This document shows, one piece after another, positions 31,342 to 39,853 of a DNA stretch of 64,000 bases. A program made the position numbers and the translations under genes. Each line of letters opens with the position of its first letter. The first letter of the stretch is position 1. Source of the stretch: Rhodocyclales bacterium (GTDB lineage Bacteria; Pseudomonadota; Gammaproteobacteria; Burkholderiales; Rhodocyclaceae); assembly GCA_028292485.1 (NCBI GenBank), contig JAQGMG010000001.1, positions 1-64,000 of the forward strand, written 5' to 3'. The notes below the pieces were generated by a model, which was not told where the DNA came from, made no database searches, and worked only from the letters and a program-made list of their open reading frames with translations.

Positions 31342-32352
31342 GTGACTTTACGCAAAGCAGCATTGGCCGGACCTGCACAGGCGCTTTCCGTCCGACGGGT
31401 GGTGGCTGGCGAAGAGGATGCAGGGCAGCGTATCGACAATTTCCTGCTGCGCGAATGCAAGGGAGTGCCGAAGAGCCACATTTACCGCATCCTGCGCAGC
31501 GGTGAGGTGCGTGTGAACGGTGGTCGTATCAGCCAGACCTACCGCATCCAGGCTGGCGATGAGTTGCGTATTCCGCCTTTGCGTCTAGGGGTAAAGCAGG
31601 ACAACACGGCGGCTGCCGTAGCCGTGGCATCGAAAACGCCGCCACGCGACTTCGATATCGTTTTCGAAGATGACTCGTTGTTGGTCATCGACAAGCCCGC
31701 AGGGCTGGCTGTGCATGGCGGCAGCGGGGTCAGTTTTGGCGTCATCGAACAGCTGCGTGCGCAACGTCCGGAAGCGCGCTTTCTCGAATTGGCACATCGG
31801 CTTGATCGCGAAACGTCCGGCCTGCTCATCATCGGCAAGCGCCGCGCGGCGCTGAACAATGTGCAGGACCAGATGCGTGCCGGCCGGATCGAAAAGCGCT
31901 ATCTCACCATGGTAAGCGGGCGCTGGATGAACCCGCTGCAGCACGTGAAGCTGGCTTTGCATAAATACCTTACGCCCGACGGCGAGCGCCGCGTCAGCGT
32001 CAATGCCGAAGGCAAGGCCTCTCACAGCATCATGCGCCTGCTGGGGCGCTGGGAGAATTACAGTCTTCTGGAGGTCGAGCTCAAGACCGGCCGCACCCAT
32101 CAGATTCGCGTCCACCTCCAGCATCTCGGCTTTCCTCTGCTTGGCGATGACAAGTACGGCGACTTCCCGCTCAACAAGGCACTGGCAAAAGAGGGCTTGC
32201 CGCGCATGTTTCTGCATGCCGCCATCCTGCGCTTTCATCATCCCGTAAGCGGTGCCTTGCTGGAGTTGCGTGCGTCGCTACCACCGGACTTGAACAACTT
32301 TCTCACCCGCATCAAGCGCGATCAGCAGCAGGAGTATGTTTCCAGTGAATAG
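31342..32352 (+). CDS. rluC: 23S rRNA pseudouridine synthase, RluC/RluD family
   Basis: A 336-residue enzyme of the RluA superfamily; RluC modifies positions 955, 2504 and 2580 of 23S rRNA in E. coli. An S4 domain (RIDNFLLRECKGVPKSHIYRIL) precedes the catalytic domain with HRLDRETSGLL, which carries the active aspartate, and LKTGRTHQIRVHLQHLG. Divergent position from rne and an S4-bearing RluC organisation match gammaproteobacterial and betaproteobacterial rluC loci. The start is a GTG at 31342 after a weak GGGAAA; a TTG at 31306 is less likely. It overlaps the HAD gene by 17 nt. Confidence 0.9.
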   Translation: MTLRKAALAGPAQALSVRRVVAGEEDAGQRIDNFLLRECKGVPKSHIYRILRSGEVRVNGGRISQTYRIQAGDELRIPPLRLGVKQDNTAAAVAVASKTPPRDFDIVFEDDSLLVIDKPAGLAVHGGSGVSFGVIEQLRAQRPEARFLELAHRLDRETSGLLIIGKRRAALNNVQDQMRAGRIEKRYLTMVSGRWMNPLQHVKLALHKYLTPDGERRVSVNAEGKASHSIMRLLGRWENYSLLEVELKTGRTHQIRVHLQHLGFPLLGDDKYGDFPLNKALAKEGLPRMFLHAAILRFHHPVSGALLELRASLPPDLNNFLTRIKRDQQQEYVSSE

Positions 32353-33019
32353 CATTGCCACAACGCAGCGAGAGTTCGATCTGATCGTATTCGATTGGGA
32401 TGGCACGCTGATTGATTCGACTGCCTTGATCGCTGGTTCATTACAGCTTGCGGCGGCCGATCTTGGCCTCATAGTGCCTTCGTTCGAGGATGCGCAGCAT
32501 GTCATCGGTCTTGGCCTGGCGCAGGCCATGGCCTGGTTGTTTCCCGGCCTTGCCACCGACCGGTACCAGGCCTTGATCGAGCGCTACCGCTTTCATTTTC
32601 TCAAACGCGATCACGAAGTGGCGCTATTCAAGGGAGTGCGCGAGTTGCTGGTTGCCTTGCGGCAGGATGGCTACTTGTTGGCCGTGGCCACGGGCAAGGC
32701 CCGTCAGGGTCTGGATCGCGCCTTGCAGCAGGCTGATCTGGTCAAGCACTTCGATGCGACACGTTGTGCGGATGAAACATTCTCCAAGCCGCATCCGCAA
32801 ATGCTGATGGAATTGATGGATGAGCTGATGGTCGAGCCCGCACGTGTGTTGATGATCGGCGATACAACGCACGACTTGCAGATGGCAGCCAATGCCGGAA
32901 TCCATGCCGTAGCGGTGACGTGTGGAGCACATCCACAGGAACAGCTTTTGCGGGAGCCGCATCGGGTGATGCTGCCGGACGTGAGTGCCTTGCCAGCGTG
33001 GCTGACATGTCAAAATTGA
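32336..33019 (+). CDS. HAD-superfamily hydrolase, phosphoglycolate-phosphatase-like
   Basis: A 227-residue HAD subfamily IA phosphatase. Motif I is FDWDGTLIDS, with a helical cap of about 60 residues, motif II in VATGKARQG, motif III lysine in FSKPHPQ and motif IV in MIGDTTHDLQMA. It resembles Gph and the YjjG/PpaX group; the substrate is unknown. It overlaps rluC by 17 nt and the Rieske gene by 13 nt, so the four genes from rluC to the SppA-like peptidase are probably one transcript. Confidence 0.9.
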   Translation: MFPVNSIATTQREFDLIVFDWDGTLIDSTALIAGSLQLAAADLGLIVPSFEDAQHVIGLGLAQAMAWLFPGLATDRYQALIERYRFHFLKRDHEVALFKGVRELLVALRQDGYLLAVATGKARQGLDRALQQADLVKHFDATRCADETFSKPHPQMLMELMDELMVEPARVLMIGDTTHDLQMAANAGIHAVAVTCGAHPQEQLLREPHRVMLPDVSALPAWLTCQN

Positions 33020-33354
33020 ACGAACCCCTCTGCGCATCGACGGCGGTGCTGGATGGGTCCGACGGTGTACGTTTCACCGTCACATTACGCGGTGAAGATG
33101 TGCCCGCATTCGTGGTTCGTCACGATGGCGTGGCGCGCGCTTTCGTGAATCGTTGTGGCCATATTCCGGTCGAGCTCGACTGGATGCCTGGGCAGTTCTT
33201 CGATAACGAGGGCTTATACTTGGTCTGCGCCACGCATGGCGCAATCTACGCGCCCGATTCAGGGCAATGTGCAGGCGGCCCCTGCAACGGTCAGGGGCTG
33301 GAGCCTGTGGCTGTCGAAGAACGCAATGGTCATATTTACTTGAAAGCTGATTGA
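33007..33354 (+). CDS. Rieske 2Fe-2S domain protein
   Basis: A 115-residue soluble protein containing a single Rieske fold. The cluster ligands are Cys50 and His52 (RCGHIP) and Cys74 and His77 (CATHGA), the C-x-H / C-x2-H pattern with a normal spacing. No membrane helix or oxygenase domain is attached, so it is a ferredoxin-like stand-alone member whose partner is unknown. The ATG at 33007 is the first that gives a compact domain; it overlaps the HAD gene by 13 nt, and its own TGA overlaps the next ATG by one base. Confidence 0.9.
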   Translation: MSKLNEPLCASTAVLDGSDGVRFTVTLRGEDVPAFVVRHDGVARAFVNRCGHIPVELDWMPGQFFDNEGLYLVCATHGAIYAPDSGQCAGGPCNGQGLEPVAVEERNGHIYLKAD

Positions 33355-34340
33355 TGACAGAAGAAAACTCCCCCGGCAATTTCCCCAGCGATGCACCCGC
33401 TAGCCCACCGAGCTGGGAGCGCAGCATTCTGGAGAAACTGGCCCTCGAGGGCCTCAAGGAGCAGCGGCGACGTCGACGCTGGGGCATCTTCTTCAAACTC
33501 GTCAGCTGCGCCTGGATCGGTCTCGCGCTGCTGATTGTCTGGAACTGGCAGCACGGTGATGCGGAGAAAGGCGGTAGCCTCGGTCCACATACAGCGCTCG
33601 TGCAACTCGAAGGCGCGATCGGGCCCGGTGGTGAAGCCAGCGCCGAGAAGATCGTTGCCGGTCTTACCGCGGCCTTCGATGACAAGAACACCAAGGGTGT
33701 CGTCTTGCTCATCAACAGCCCGGGCGGTAGTCCCGTGCAATCCGGCATCATCAACGACGAGATGGTACGGCTGCGTGGCAAGCATCCGACAATTCCTTTG
33801 TACGTTGTGGTCGAAGACGTGTGCGCCTCGGGCGGCTATTACGTCGCTGCGGCGGCGGACAAGATCTTCGTCGACAAGGCGAGCATCGTTGGCTCGATCG
33901 GCGTGCGCATGGACGGGTTCGGTTTCACCGAACTCATGAAAAAAGTCGGCGTCGAACGTCGTTTGCTCACGGCTGGTGAAAACAAGGGCTTTCTGGACCC
34001 TTTCATGCCCACCGAGCCAAACCAGGTGGAACATGCCCGTGGCATGTTGTCTGAAATCCATCAGCAGTTCATCGACGTAGTTCGCAAAGGTCGTGGCAAG
34101 CGCCTGAAGGAAACGCCTGAAATGTTCTCGGGACTTTTCTGGAGTGGCGCGAAGAGCATCGAGCTGGGGCTGGCCGATGGTTACGGTACGGTGAATTCGG
34201 TAGCGCGCGATGTCATCAAGGCTGAAGACATCCAGGACTTTACGCAGGGTGAGAATATTGCCGAGCGCTTTGCAAAGCGGTTTGGTGCGAGTGTGATGTC
34301 AGGGGCTACTTCGAATATAGATAGCGTCCACTGGCGCTGA
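33354..34340 (+). CDS. SppA-type signal peptide peptidase (S49)
   Basis: A 328-residue, single-domain S49 peptidase of the SohB/SppA 36K type. A cytoplasmic basic N-terminus (EQRRRRRWG) and a membrane helix at about 46-64 place the catalytic part in the periplasm. NSPGGSPVQSG forms the oxyanion region, the serine nucleophile lies in VCASGGYYVA, and the general-base lysine of this family should lie about 50 residues on, around VDKASIVGSIG. It degrades cleaved signal peptides or membrane fragments. ATG33354 overlaps the Rieske stop codon (TGATG). Confidence 0.92.
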   Translation: MTEENSPGNFPSDAPASPPSWERSILEKLALEGLKEQRRRRRWGIFFKLVSCAWIGLALLIVWNWQHGDAEKGGSLGPHTALVQLEGAIGPGGEASAEKIVAGLTAAFDDKNTKGVVLLINSPGGSPVQSGIINDEMVRLRGKHPTIPLYVVVEDVCASGGYYVAAAADKIFVDKASIVGSIGVRMDGFGFTELMKKVGVERRLLTAGENKGFLDPFMPTEPNQVEHARGMLSEIHQQFIDVVRKGRGKRLKETPEMFSGLFWSGAKSIELGLADGYGTVNSVARDVIKAEDIQDFTQGENIAERFAKRFGASVMSGATSNIDSVHWR

Positions 34341-34447
34341 ACGTGCCACGAGCGGGCGCCGGACGGCGTTGGCTCGCTCGCCGTGCATGAGCACTGCTCT
34401 GCGCGAGCCGCCTTGCCCGGCACCCGCTCGCTCCGCCCGTGACACGT
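34340..34447. repeat. Imperfect long inverted repeat after the peptidase gene
   Basis: AACGTG-CACGAGCGGGCGCCGG at the left is mirrored by CCGGCACCCGCTCG...CGTG-CACGTT at the right, with an 8-nt interruption. The interior is GC-rich and can fold further. It could be a mobile repeat or an mRNA-stability structure. Confidence 0.45.
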
Positions 34448-34463
34448 TGCAGGCTTCTGGAGA

Positions 34464-34504
34464 TAAAAAGCCCCGAGTGACGAGAGTCCTCGGGGCTCTT
34501 TATT
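34464..34504 (+). terminator. Terminator after the SppA-like gene
   Basis: AAAAAGCCCCGAG pairs with CTCGGGGCTCTTT around an 11-nt loop, with a T-rich tail running directly into the repeat at 34506. Confidence 0.85.
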
Positions 34505-34505
34505 T

Positions 34506-34585
34506 GTCATTCCCGCGCAAGCGGGAATCCACCAAATGGCACGGCATGTCACATGGAAGTGGATTCCCGCTTTCGCGGGAATGAC
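34506..34585. repeat. dRS3-like inverted-repeat element, copy 3
   Basis: GTCATTCCCGCG at the left and CGCGGGAATGAC at the right, with ATTCCC-N8-GGGAAT cores in both arms. It is closely related to copy 1 at 2486-2570 and sits just beyond the thrC stop codon. Confidence 0.88.
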
Positions 34586-34590
34586 AGTGA

Positions 34591-36018
34591 TTAGCTATTA
34601 GCTACGACGAACGCCTTGACCTGTTCTACATCTACGTCGACCACAGTCGAGCGCTGCGGCAGCGACTCGATGTTCTCGTAAGCCTTCGGCCGCCACGGTT
34701 TCTGGCCGAGCGCTTCGATGATGGTCTCTTCGAACTTCGCTGGCAGGGCAGTCTCCAGCACGATCAGCGGCACGCCCGTTTCGCGATTCTCGAGTCCGAC
34801 CTTCAGGCCATCAGCCGTGTGCGTGTCGATCATCACGCCATATTGTTTCCATACACGCTGGATAGTCTCTATGCGGTCGGCATGGCTGCTGTTGCCTGAC
34901 GTGAACGCGTAGTCCGCGATGCGCAGGAAGTAGGGCGTTCTCGATAGATCGAACGCACCACCTTTGTCGACTTCACGCCAGAGCTCACGCACGACGGCGG
35001 GGTCGCGACCGACGAGGTCGTAGACGAAGCGTTCAAAATTTGAAGCCTTGGAAATGTCCATCGACGGGCTTGATGTCTGATGCGTTTCTGCCGCGCCGCG
35101 CGGACGGTACACGCCGGTACGGAAGAATTCGTCGAGGACATTGTTTTCGTTGGTGGCGAGAATCAGGCGACGAATCGGCAAGCCCATCATGCGTGCGATA
35201 TGGCCTGCGCAGATGTTGCCGAAGTTGCCTGAAGGCACCGAGAAAGCGACTTCCTGATCGTTACTCTGCGTCGCCGCAAAGTAGCCCTTGAAGTAGTACA
35301 CGACCTGCGCAACAACGCGTGCCCAGTTGATCGAATTGACTGTGCCGATGCGCTGCTTCGTTTTGAAATCCAGATCGTTCGAGACGGCCTTGACAATGTC
35401 CTGTGCATCATCGAACACACCTCGCACCGCGAGATTGAAGATGTTCGGGTCTTGCAGCGAAAACATTTGTGCGGTCTGGAAGGCGCTCATCTTGCCGTAT
35501 GGCGACAGCATGAAGACTTTGACGCCCTTCTTGCCGCGCATGGCGTATTCTGCTGATGAGCCTGTATCTCCCGACGTGGCGCCGAGAATGTTCAGCGTGT
35601 CGCCGTTCTTCGCCAATGCGTACTCGAACAGGTTGCCGAGCAACTGCATGGCCATGTCCTTGAAGGCCAATGTCGGGCCGTTCGATAACTCTTGCAGATA
35701 CAGGCCGGGCTCGAGCTCTCGCAGCGGCGTAATGGCTGCAGCGTCGGAATCCGGACGACCATTGCAGTACACCTCGGCGGTGTAGGTCTTGTCGACCAGT
35801 GCGTGCAGATCGCTCGCCGGTATGTCATCGGCAAATTTAGACAGCACGGCAAAAGCCAGTTCGCTGTAACTCATGCTGCGCATGGCGCTCAGCTCGGCAT
35901 CGCCGACTTTCGGATACGTGACCGGCAGCGCCAGGCCACCGTCTTCCATTAGCCCGCCCAGCAGAATTTGCGTGAAGGTTTTGGGCTCAGCGTTGCCGCG
36001 GGTGGAGAGATATTGCAT
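34591..36018 (-). CDS. thrC: Threonine synthase
   Basis: A 475-residue PLP enzyme that converts O-phosphohomoserine to threonine. The N-terminus YLSTRGNAEPKTFTQILLGG is that of the long bacterial type; the cofactor lysine lies in TLAFKDMAMQ and the phosphate-binding region in LGATSGDTGSSAEYAM. SGNFGNICAGHIARMMGLP is a further hallmark. It ends the alaA-hom-thrC group and starts 49 nt after hom. Confidence 0.96.
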   Translation of the reverse strand: MQYLSTRGNAEPKTFTQILLGGLMEDGGLALPVTYPKVGDAELSAMRSMSYSELAFAVLSKFADDIPASDLHALVDKTYTAEVYCNGRPDSDAAAITPLRELEPGLYLQELSNGPTLAFKDMAMQLLGNLFEYALAKNGDTLNILGATSGDTGSSAEYAMRGKKGVKVFMLSPYGKMSAFQTAQMFSLQDPNIFNLAVRGVFDDAQDIVKAVSNDLDFKTKQRIGTVNSINWARVVAQVVYYFKGYFAATQSNDQEVAFSVPSGNFGNICAGHIARMMGLPIRRLILATNENNVLDEFFRTGVYRPRGAAETHQTSSPSMDISKASNFERFVYDLVGRDPAVVRELWREVDKGGAFDLSRTPYFLRIADYAFTSGNSSHADRIETIQRVWKQYGVMIDTHTADGLKVGLENRETGVPLIVLETALPAKFEETIIEALGQKPWRPKAYENIESLPQRSTVVDVDVEQVKAFVVANS

Positions 36019-36067
36019 ACAGGGCTCGGAAATAGGTAGATGCGGCGGAGTGCGAACGCTACGCGTC

Positions 36068-37378
36068 TCAGTTCAGCTCTTCGAGACGAATGCGCTTCAC
36101 TGAGTCGACAACTGTACTCAACGCTTCGATAGCAGCGATGGCCAGGTTGGCCTGGCCTTCCACCGTGCGATGGGTCAGCACGATCAGGTCGGTCTGCGCT
36201 TCGCCTTCAGCCGGCTCCTTTTGCAACATGGCGTCAATCGAGATGGCGTTGTCGGCCAGGATGCGTGTGATGTCGGCAAGGACGCCGGGTTTGTCTTCGA
36301 CACGCATGCGCAAGTAGTACGCTGTTTCCACTTGTTCGATGGGCAAGATAGGCAGGTCGGCGAGTTGATCGGCCTGGAAGGCGAGATGTGGCACGCGGTT
36401 CCCCGGGTCGGCGGTGTGCAGACGCGTGACATCGATGAGGTCGGCGATCACCGCAGAAGCCGTTGGTTCTGCACCAGCACCCTTGCCGTAGTAAAGCGTA
36501 GCGCCCACTGCGTCGCCCTGTACCAGGACGGCGTTCATCGCGCCTTCGACATTCGCGATGAGGCGCTTGGCCGGGATCAATGTCGGATGCACACGCAGCT
36601 CGATACCTTGCGGGCGGCGTCTGGCGATACCGAGTAACTTGATACGATAGCCGAGTTGTTCGGCGTAGGTGATGTCGGTGGCCTCAAGCCTGGTGATGCC
36701 TTCGACATAGGCCTTTTCGAATTGCATGGGAATGCCGAAAGCGATCGCTGACATGATCGTCGCTTTGTGTGCGGCATCGATGCCCTCGATATCGAAGGTC
36801 GGATCGGTTTCTGCATAGCCGAGGCGTTGCGCTTCCTTGAGCACTTCGGCAAAGGACAGGCCCTTGTCGCGCATCTCGGACAGGATGAAGTTCGTCGTAC
36901 CGTTGATGATGCCGGCAATCCATTCGATGCGGTTGGCGGACAGGCCTTCGCGCAGTGCCTTGATGATGGGGATGCCACCGGCGACTGCGGCTTCGAACGC
37001 GACCATCACGCCTTTTTTCTGCGCAGCGGCGAATATCTCTGTGCCATGCACGGCCAGCAGCGCCTTGTTGGCAGTGACGACGTGCTTGCCGTTTTCAATG
37101 GCGCTCAGCACCAGTTCTTTGGCAATCGTGTAACCGCCGATCAGCTCGACAACGATATCGATTTCCGGGTCTTTGACCAGCTCGAATGCATCTGTCGTGA
37201 TGCGCGCTGCGCCTGCCGTGACAGCCTGAGCCAACTCGACGTTACGTTCCGCAACGGCCGTGATGCGGATAGGACGGCCAGCGCGGCGGGTGATTTCTTC
37301 TGCGTTGCGCGCGAGCACGGTCCAGGTGCCGCCGCCGACTGTACCGATGCCGAGGAGGCCTACGTTGATGGGTTTCAT
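36068..37378 (-). CDS. hom: Homoserine dehydrogenase
   Basis: A 436-residue enzyme reducing aspartate semialdehyde to homoserine. The NAD(P)-binding loop is GLLGIGTVGGGT at residues 7-18; the catalytic region has ANKALLAVHG and GIINGTTNFIL. A C-terminal ACT domain (about 350-430, MRVEDKPGVLADITRIL) suggests feedback control by threonine. It is not fused to an aspartokinase. The start at 37378 gives the Rossmann N-terminus; the frame open to 37630 overlaps alaA and is rejected. Confidence 0.96.
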   Translation of the reverse strand: MKPINVGLLGIGTVGGGTWTVLARNAEEITRRAGRPIRITAVAERNVELAQAVTAGAARITTDAFELVKDPEIDIVVELIGGYTIAKELVLSAIENGKHVVTANKALLAVHGTEIFAAAQKKGVMVAFEAAVAGGIPIIKALREGLSANRIEWIAGIINGTTNFILSEMRDKGLSFAEVLKEAQRLGYAETDPTFDIEGIDAAHKATIMSAIAFGIPMQFEKAYVEGITRLEATDITYAEQLGYRIKLLGIARRRPQGIELRVHPTLIPAKRLIANVEGAMNAVLVQGDAVGATLYYGKGAGAEPTASAVIADLIDVTRLHTADPGNRVPHLAFQADQLADLPILPIEQVETAYYLRMRVEDKPGVLADITRILADNAISIDAMLQKEPAEGEAQTDLIVLTHRTVEGQANLAIAAIEALSTVVDSVKRIRLEELN

Positions 37379-37436
37379 GTGAGCTGTTTTCTGTTGGAGA
37401 TTGAGTTTGCCGTCGGAGCCAAGCGCTCCAACGCGA

Positions 37437-38753
37437 TCAGGTGCCGTGACGCTTTCTGTAGCCTTCAAGGAACCGGGCGATGCGCGCAACGGCTTCGCGC
37501 AGGTCATCCTCATGCGGCAGGAATACGACGCGGAAGTGGTCGGGCTGCTTCCAGTTGAAGCCCGTGCCTTGTACGAGCAGCACGCGCTCCGTTTCGAGCA
37601 ACTCGAGAATGAATTGCTGGTCATCCTCAATCGGATAGATCTTCGGATCGAGACGCGGAAACAGGTACAGCGCAGCCTTGGGCTTGACGCAGGTGACGCC
37701 AGGGATGGCAGTCAGCAATTCGTAGGCGAGATCGCGTTGACGGCGCAGGCGACCGCCTGGACCGACGAGATCCTTGATGCTTTGATAGCCGCCCAGCGCG
37801 GTCTGGATCGCCAGCTGGCCCGGTGTGTTGGCGCATAGGCGCATCGAGGCCAGCATGTTGAGGCCTTCGATGTAGTCCCTGGCGTGGCGCTTTTCACCCG
37901 ATACAACCATCCAGCCCGCGCGATAGCCGCAGGAGCGATAGTTTTTCGACAGACCGTTGAAGGTCAGGAACAGCACATCGTCAGCCAGTGCGGCGATGCT
38001 TGTGTGGATCGCATCGTCATACAAGGTCTTGTCGTAAATTTCATCAGCAAACACTATCAGCTGATATTCGCGGGCAAGGTCAACGATCTGTTGCAGCACT
38101 TCGCGTGGATAGAGTGCTCCCGTCGGATTGTTCGGGTTGATGATGACCACGGCGCGGGTGTTCGACGTGATCTTGCTGCGCATGTCGGCGATGTCCGGCA
38201 TCCAGTCCGAGGCTTCGTCGCACAGGTAATGCACAGGCGTGCCGCCTGAGAGCGCAACGGCCCCGGTGTAAAGCGGGTAGTCGGGCGCAGGCAGCAGGAC
38301 TTCGTCACCGCTGTTGAGCAGCGCGTTCATGGCCATCACGATGAGCTCGGATGCGCCATTGCCGAGATAGACATCGTCGATCGTGACGCCAGCGATCTGC
38401 TTTTCCTGGCAGTAATGCATGATGGCCTTGCGCGGTGCGAACAGACCCTTGGAGTCCGTATAGCCTGCTGCATCGGGCAGGTTGCGGATCATGTCCTGCA
38501 CGATCTCGGCGGGTGGCTCAAGACCGAAGGCCGCCACATTGCCAATGTTCAGCTTCATGATGCGCTGACCTTCTTCCTCCATCTGGCGCGCGCGTTCGAG
38601 CACCGGGCCACGGATGTCGTAGCAGACATTGGCGAGCTTGGCGGACTTGCTGACGGTCTTCACTTTACGTCCTTCAATGGATGGTGTGGCCCCTTCGGCA
38701 AGGGGCGTCAACTCGGCGACACGCAGCGTGCCCAGCTTGGTCTGATGCTTCAT
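37437..38753 (-). CDS. alaA: Alanine-synthesising aminotransferase (AlaA type)
   Basis: A 438-residue fold-type I aminotransferase that makes alanine from pyruvate and glutamate in its E. coli relative. Family marks are NVCYDIRGPVLERA, KLNIGNVAAFG, NPNNPTGALYP and the PLP lysine in LSKNYRSCGYRAGW. About 30 extra residues (MKHQTKLGTLRV onward) precede the usual start; the ATG at 38753 has GGGGGAG about 8 nt upstream, so the extension appears real. The alaA-hom-thrC order is typical of betaproteobacteria and groups amino acid synthesis genes. Confidence 0.93.
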   Translation of the reverse strand: MKHQTKLGTLRVAELTPLAEGATPSIEGRKVKTVSKSAKLANVCYDIRGPVLERARQMEEEGQRIMKLNIGNVAAFGLEPPAEIVQDMIRNLPDAAGYTDSKGLFAPRKAIMHYCQEKQIAGVTIDDVYLGNGASELIVMAMNALLNSGDEVLLPAPDYPLYTGAVALSGGTPVHYLCDEASDWMPDIADMRSKITSNTRAVVIINPNNPTGALYPREVLQQIVDLAREYQLIVFADEIYDKTLYDDAIHTSIAALADDVLFLTFNGLSKNYRSCGYRAGWMVVSGEKRHARDYIEGLNMLASMRLCANTPGQLAIQTALGGYQSIKDLVGPGGRLRRQRDLAYELLTAIPGVTCVKPKAALYLFPRLDPKIYPIEDDQQFILELLETERVLLVQGTGFNWKQPDHFRVVFLPHEDDLREAVARIARFLEGYRKRHGT

Positions 38754-38828
38754 GATGCGGCTCCCCCGGCGCAGCGCCGAGCGTGAAAACGCTTATCATA
38801 ACAAGCCCCACCTTGAATCACATCTGCC

Positions 38829-39200
38829 ATGAAGCTCTATCGCGACGATGTTGAAGGCCTTTTGCTCGTCACCGGTTACGACGCAGGCCACGTTGCCATC
38901 AACCGCGAGCGGCACGAAAGCAGTGTGCTGGTGATGCCGGGGCACGAAGTGACATCCTGGGCAAAAGAAGGGTTCGATGCCCTGACTGACGCTGATTTTG
39001 CGCAGATTCGCGATTTGTCGCCGGCTTTGGTCATCATCGGCACGGGAAGTCGCCAGCGATTCCCGAAGCCTGTTTTGCTGCGCCCCCTGATCGATGCGGG
39101 CATTGGCTTCGAGGTTATGGATACGGGGTCGGCGTGCCGCACCTACAATATTCTGGCCGCCGAAGGCCGACGCGTTGCAGCGGCATTGATGCTCGACTGA
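38829..39200 (+). CDS. Mth938-like domain protein (DUF498)
   Basis: A 123-residue single-domain protein of the Mth938/NDUFAF3-like family. The family core is visible: SVLVMPGHEV, LVIIGTGSRQRFPKP, GIGFEVMDTGSACRTYNIL and AEGRRVAAALML. A human relative helps assemble respiratory complex I; bacterial members are not well characterised. It is divergent from alaA with a 75-nt gap and lies 123 nt before bcp. Confidence 0.92.
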   Translation: MKLYRDDVEGLLLVTGYDAGHVAINRERHESSVLVMPGHEVTSWAKEGFDALTDADFAQIRDLSPALVIIGTGSRQRFPKPVLLRPLIDAGIGFEVMDTGSACRTYNILAAEGRRVAAALMLD

Positions 39201-39323
39201 ACGCGGAGTGGAAGTAGAGAGGACGCAAGACAGGGACGCCCAGTATGCCACTCCGTGGCACGGTTGCGGCCGTCGCCGAATGTGTTTAGGCTGACATCCA
39301 ACACCACACAAAGGAGACCCTGC

Positions 39324-39779
39324 ATGCTGGGCAAGCCCGTTCCTGAATTCAGTCTGCCGGCCACCAGCGGCCAGACTGTTTCCCTGTCAGGCCTCAAGGG
39401 CAAAATCGTCGTCCTGTACTTCTACCCCAAGGACAACACACCAGGCTGTACCACCGAGGGCGAGGATTTCACCGCACTAAACGCCGATTTTGATGCGGCC
39501 GGCGCTTTGATTTACGGCGTGTCGCGCGACAGCCTTAAATCGCACGAAGGCTTCAAGGCCAAGCTCTGCATGCCGTTTGAACTTCTATCGGATGAAGACG
39601 AAACGCTGTGCAAGCTGTTCGGCGTCATCAAGATGAAAAACATGTATGGCAAGCAGGTGCTGGGCATCGAGCGCAGCACATTCGTTATCGACAAGAGCGG
39701 CAAGCTGGCGCGCGAGTGGCGCGGTGTGAAGGTCGATGGTCATGCGCGGGAGGTGCTCGACTTCGTCAAGACCCTCTAG
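39324..39779 (+). CDS. bcp: Thioredoxin-dependent peroxiredoxin Bcp
   Basis: A 151-residue peroxiredoxin of the BCP/PrxQ class that reduces hydrogen peroxide and organic peroxides. The peroxidatic cysteine is in NTPGCTTEGEDF at about 44. No second cysteine is found at the usual +5 position, so a distant one (KLC, near 91) or an external thiol must resolve it. AAGGAG lies 8 nt before the ATG at 39324; the longer frame from 39255 is rejected. It lies 74 nt before the PhoH gene. Confidence 0.95.
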   Translation: MLGKPVPEFSLPATSGQTVSLSGLKGKIVVLYFYPKDNTPGCTTEGEDFTALNADFDAAGALIYGVSRDSLKSHEGFKAKLCMPFELLSDEDETLCKLFGVIKMKNMYGKQVLGIERSTFVIDKSGKLAREWRGVKVDGHAREVLDFVKTL

Positions 39780-39853
39780 CGCCGTGTCCTGCCGCGCGGG
39801 CATCAAGAATTGCCCGCTTTTCCAAACGGACTGATACCAACCATTCGAGATAT

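Noticed and set aside
30960-31505. A 181-codon plus-strand frame between rne and rluC
   Set aside because: It runs out of frame into rluC and shows no domain; the area is better read as leader RNA.
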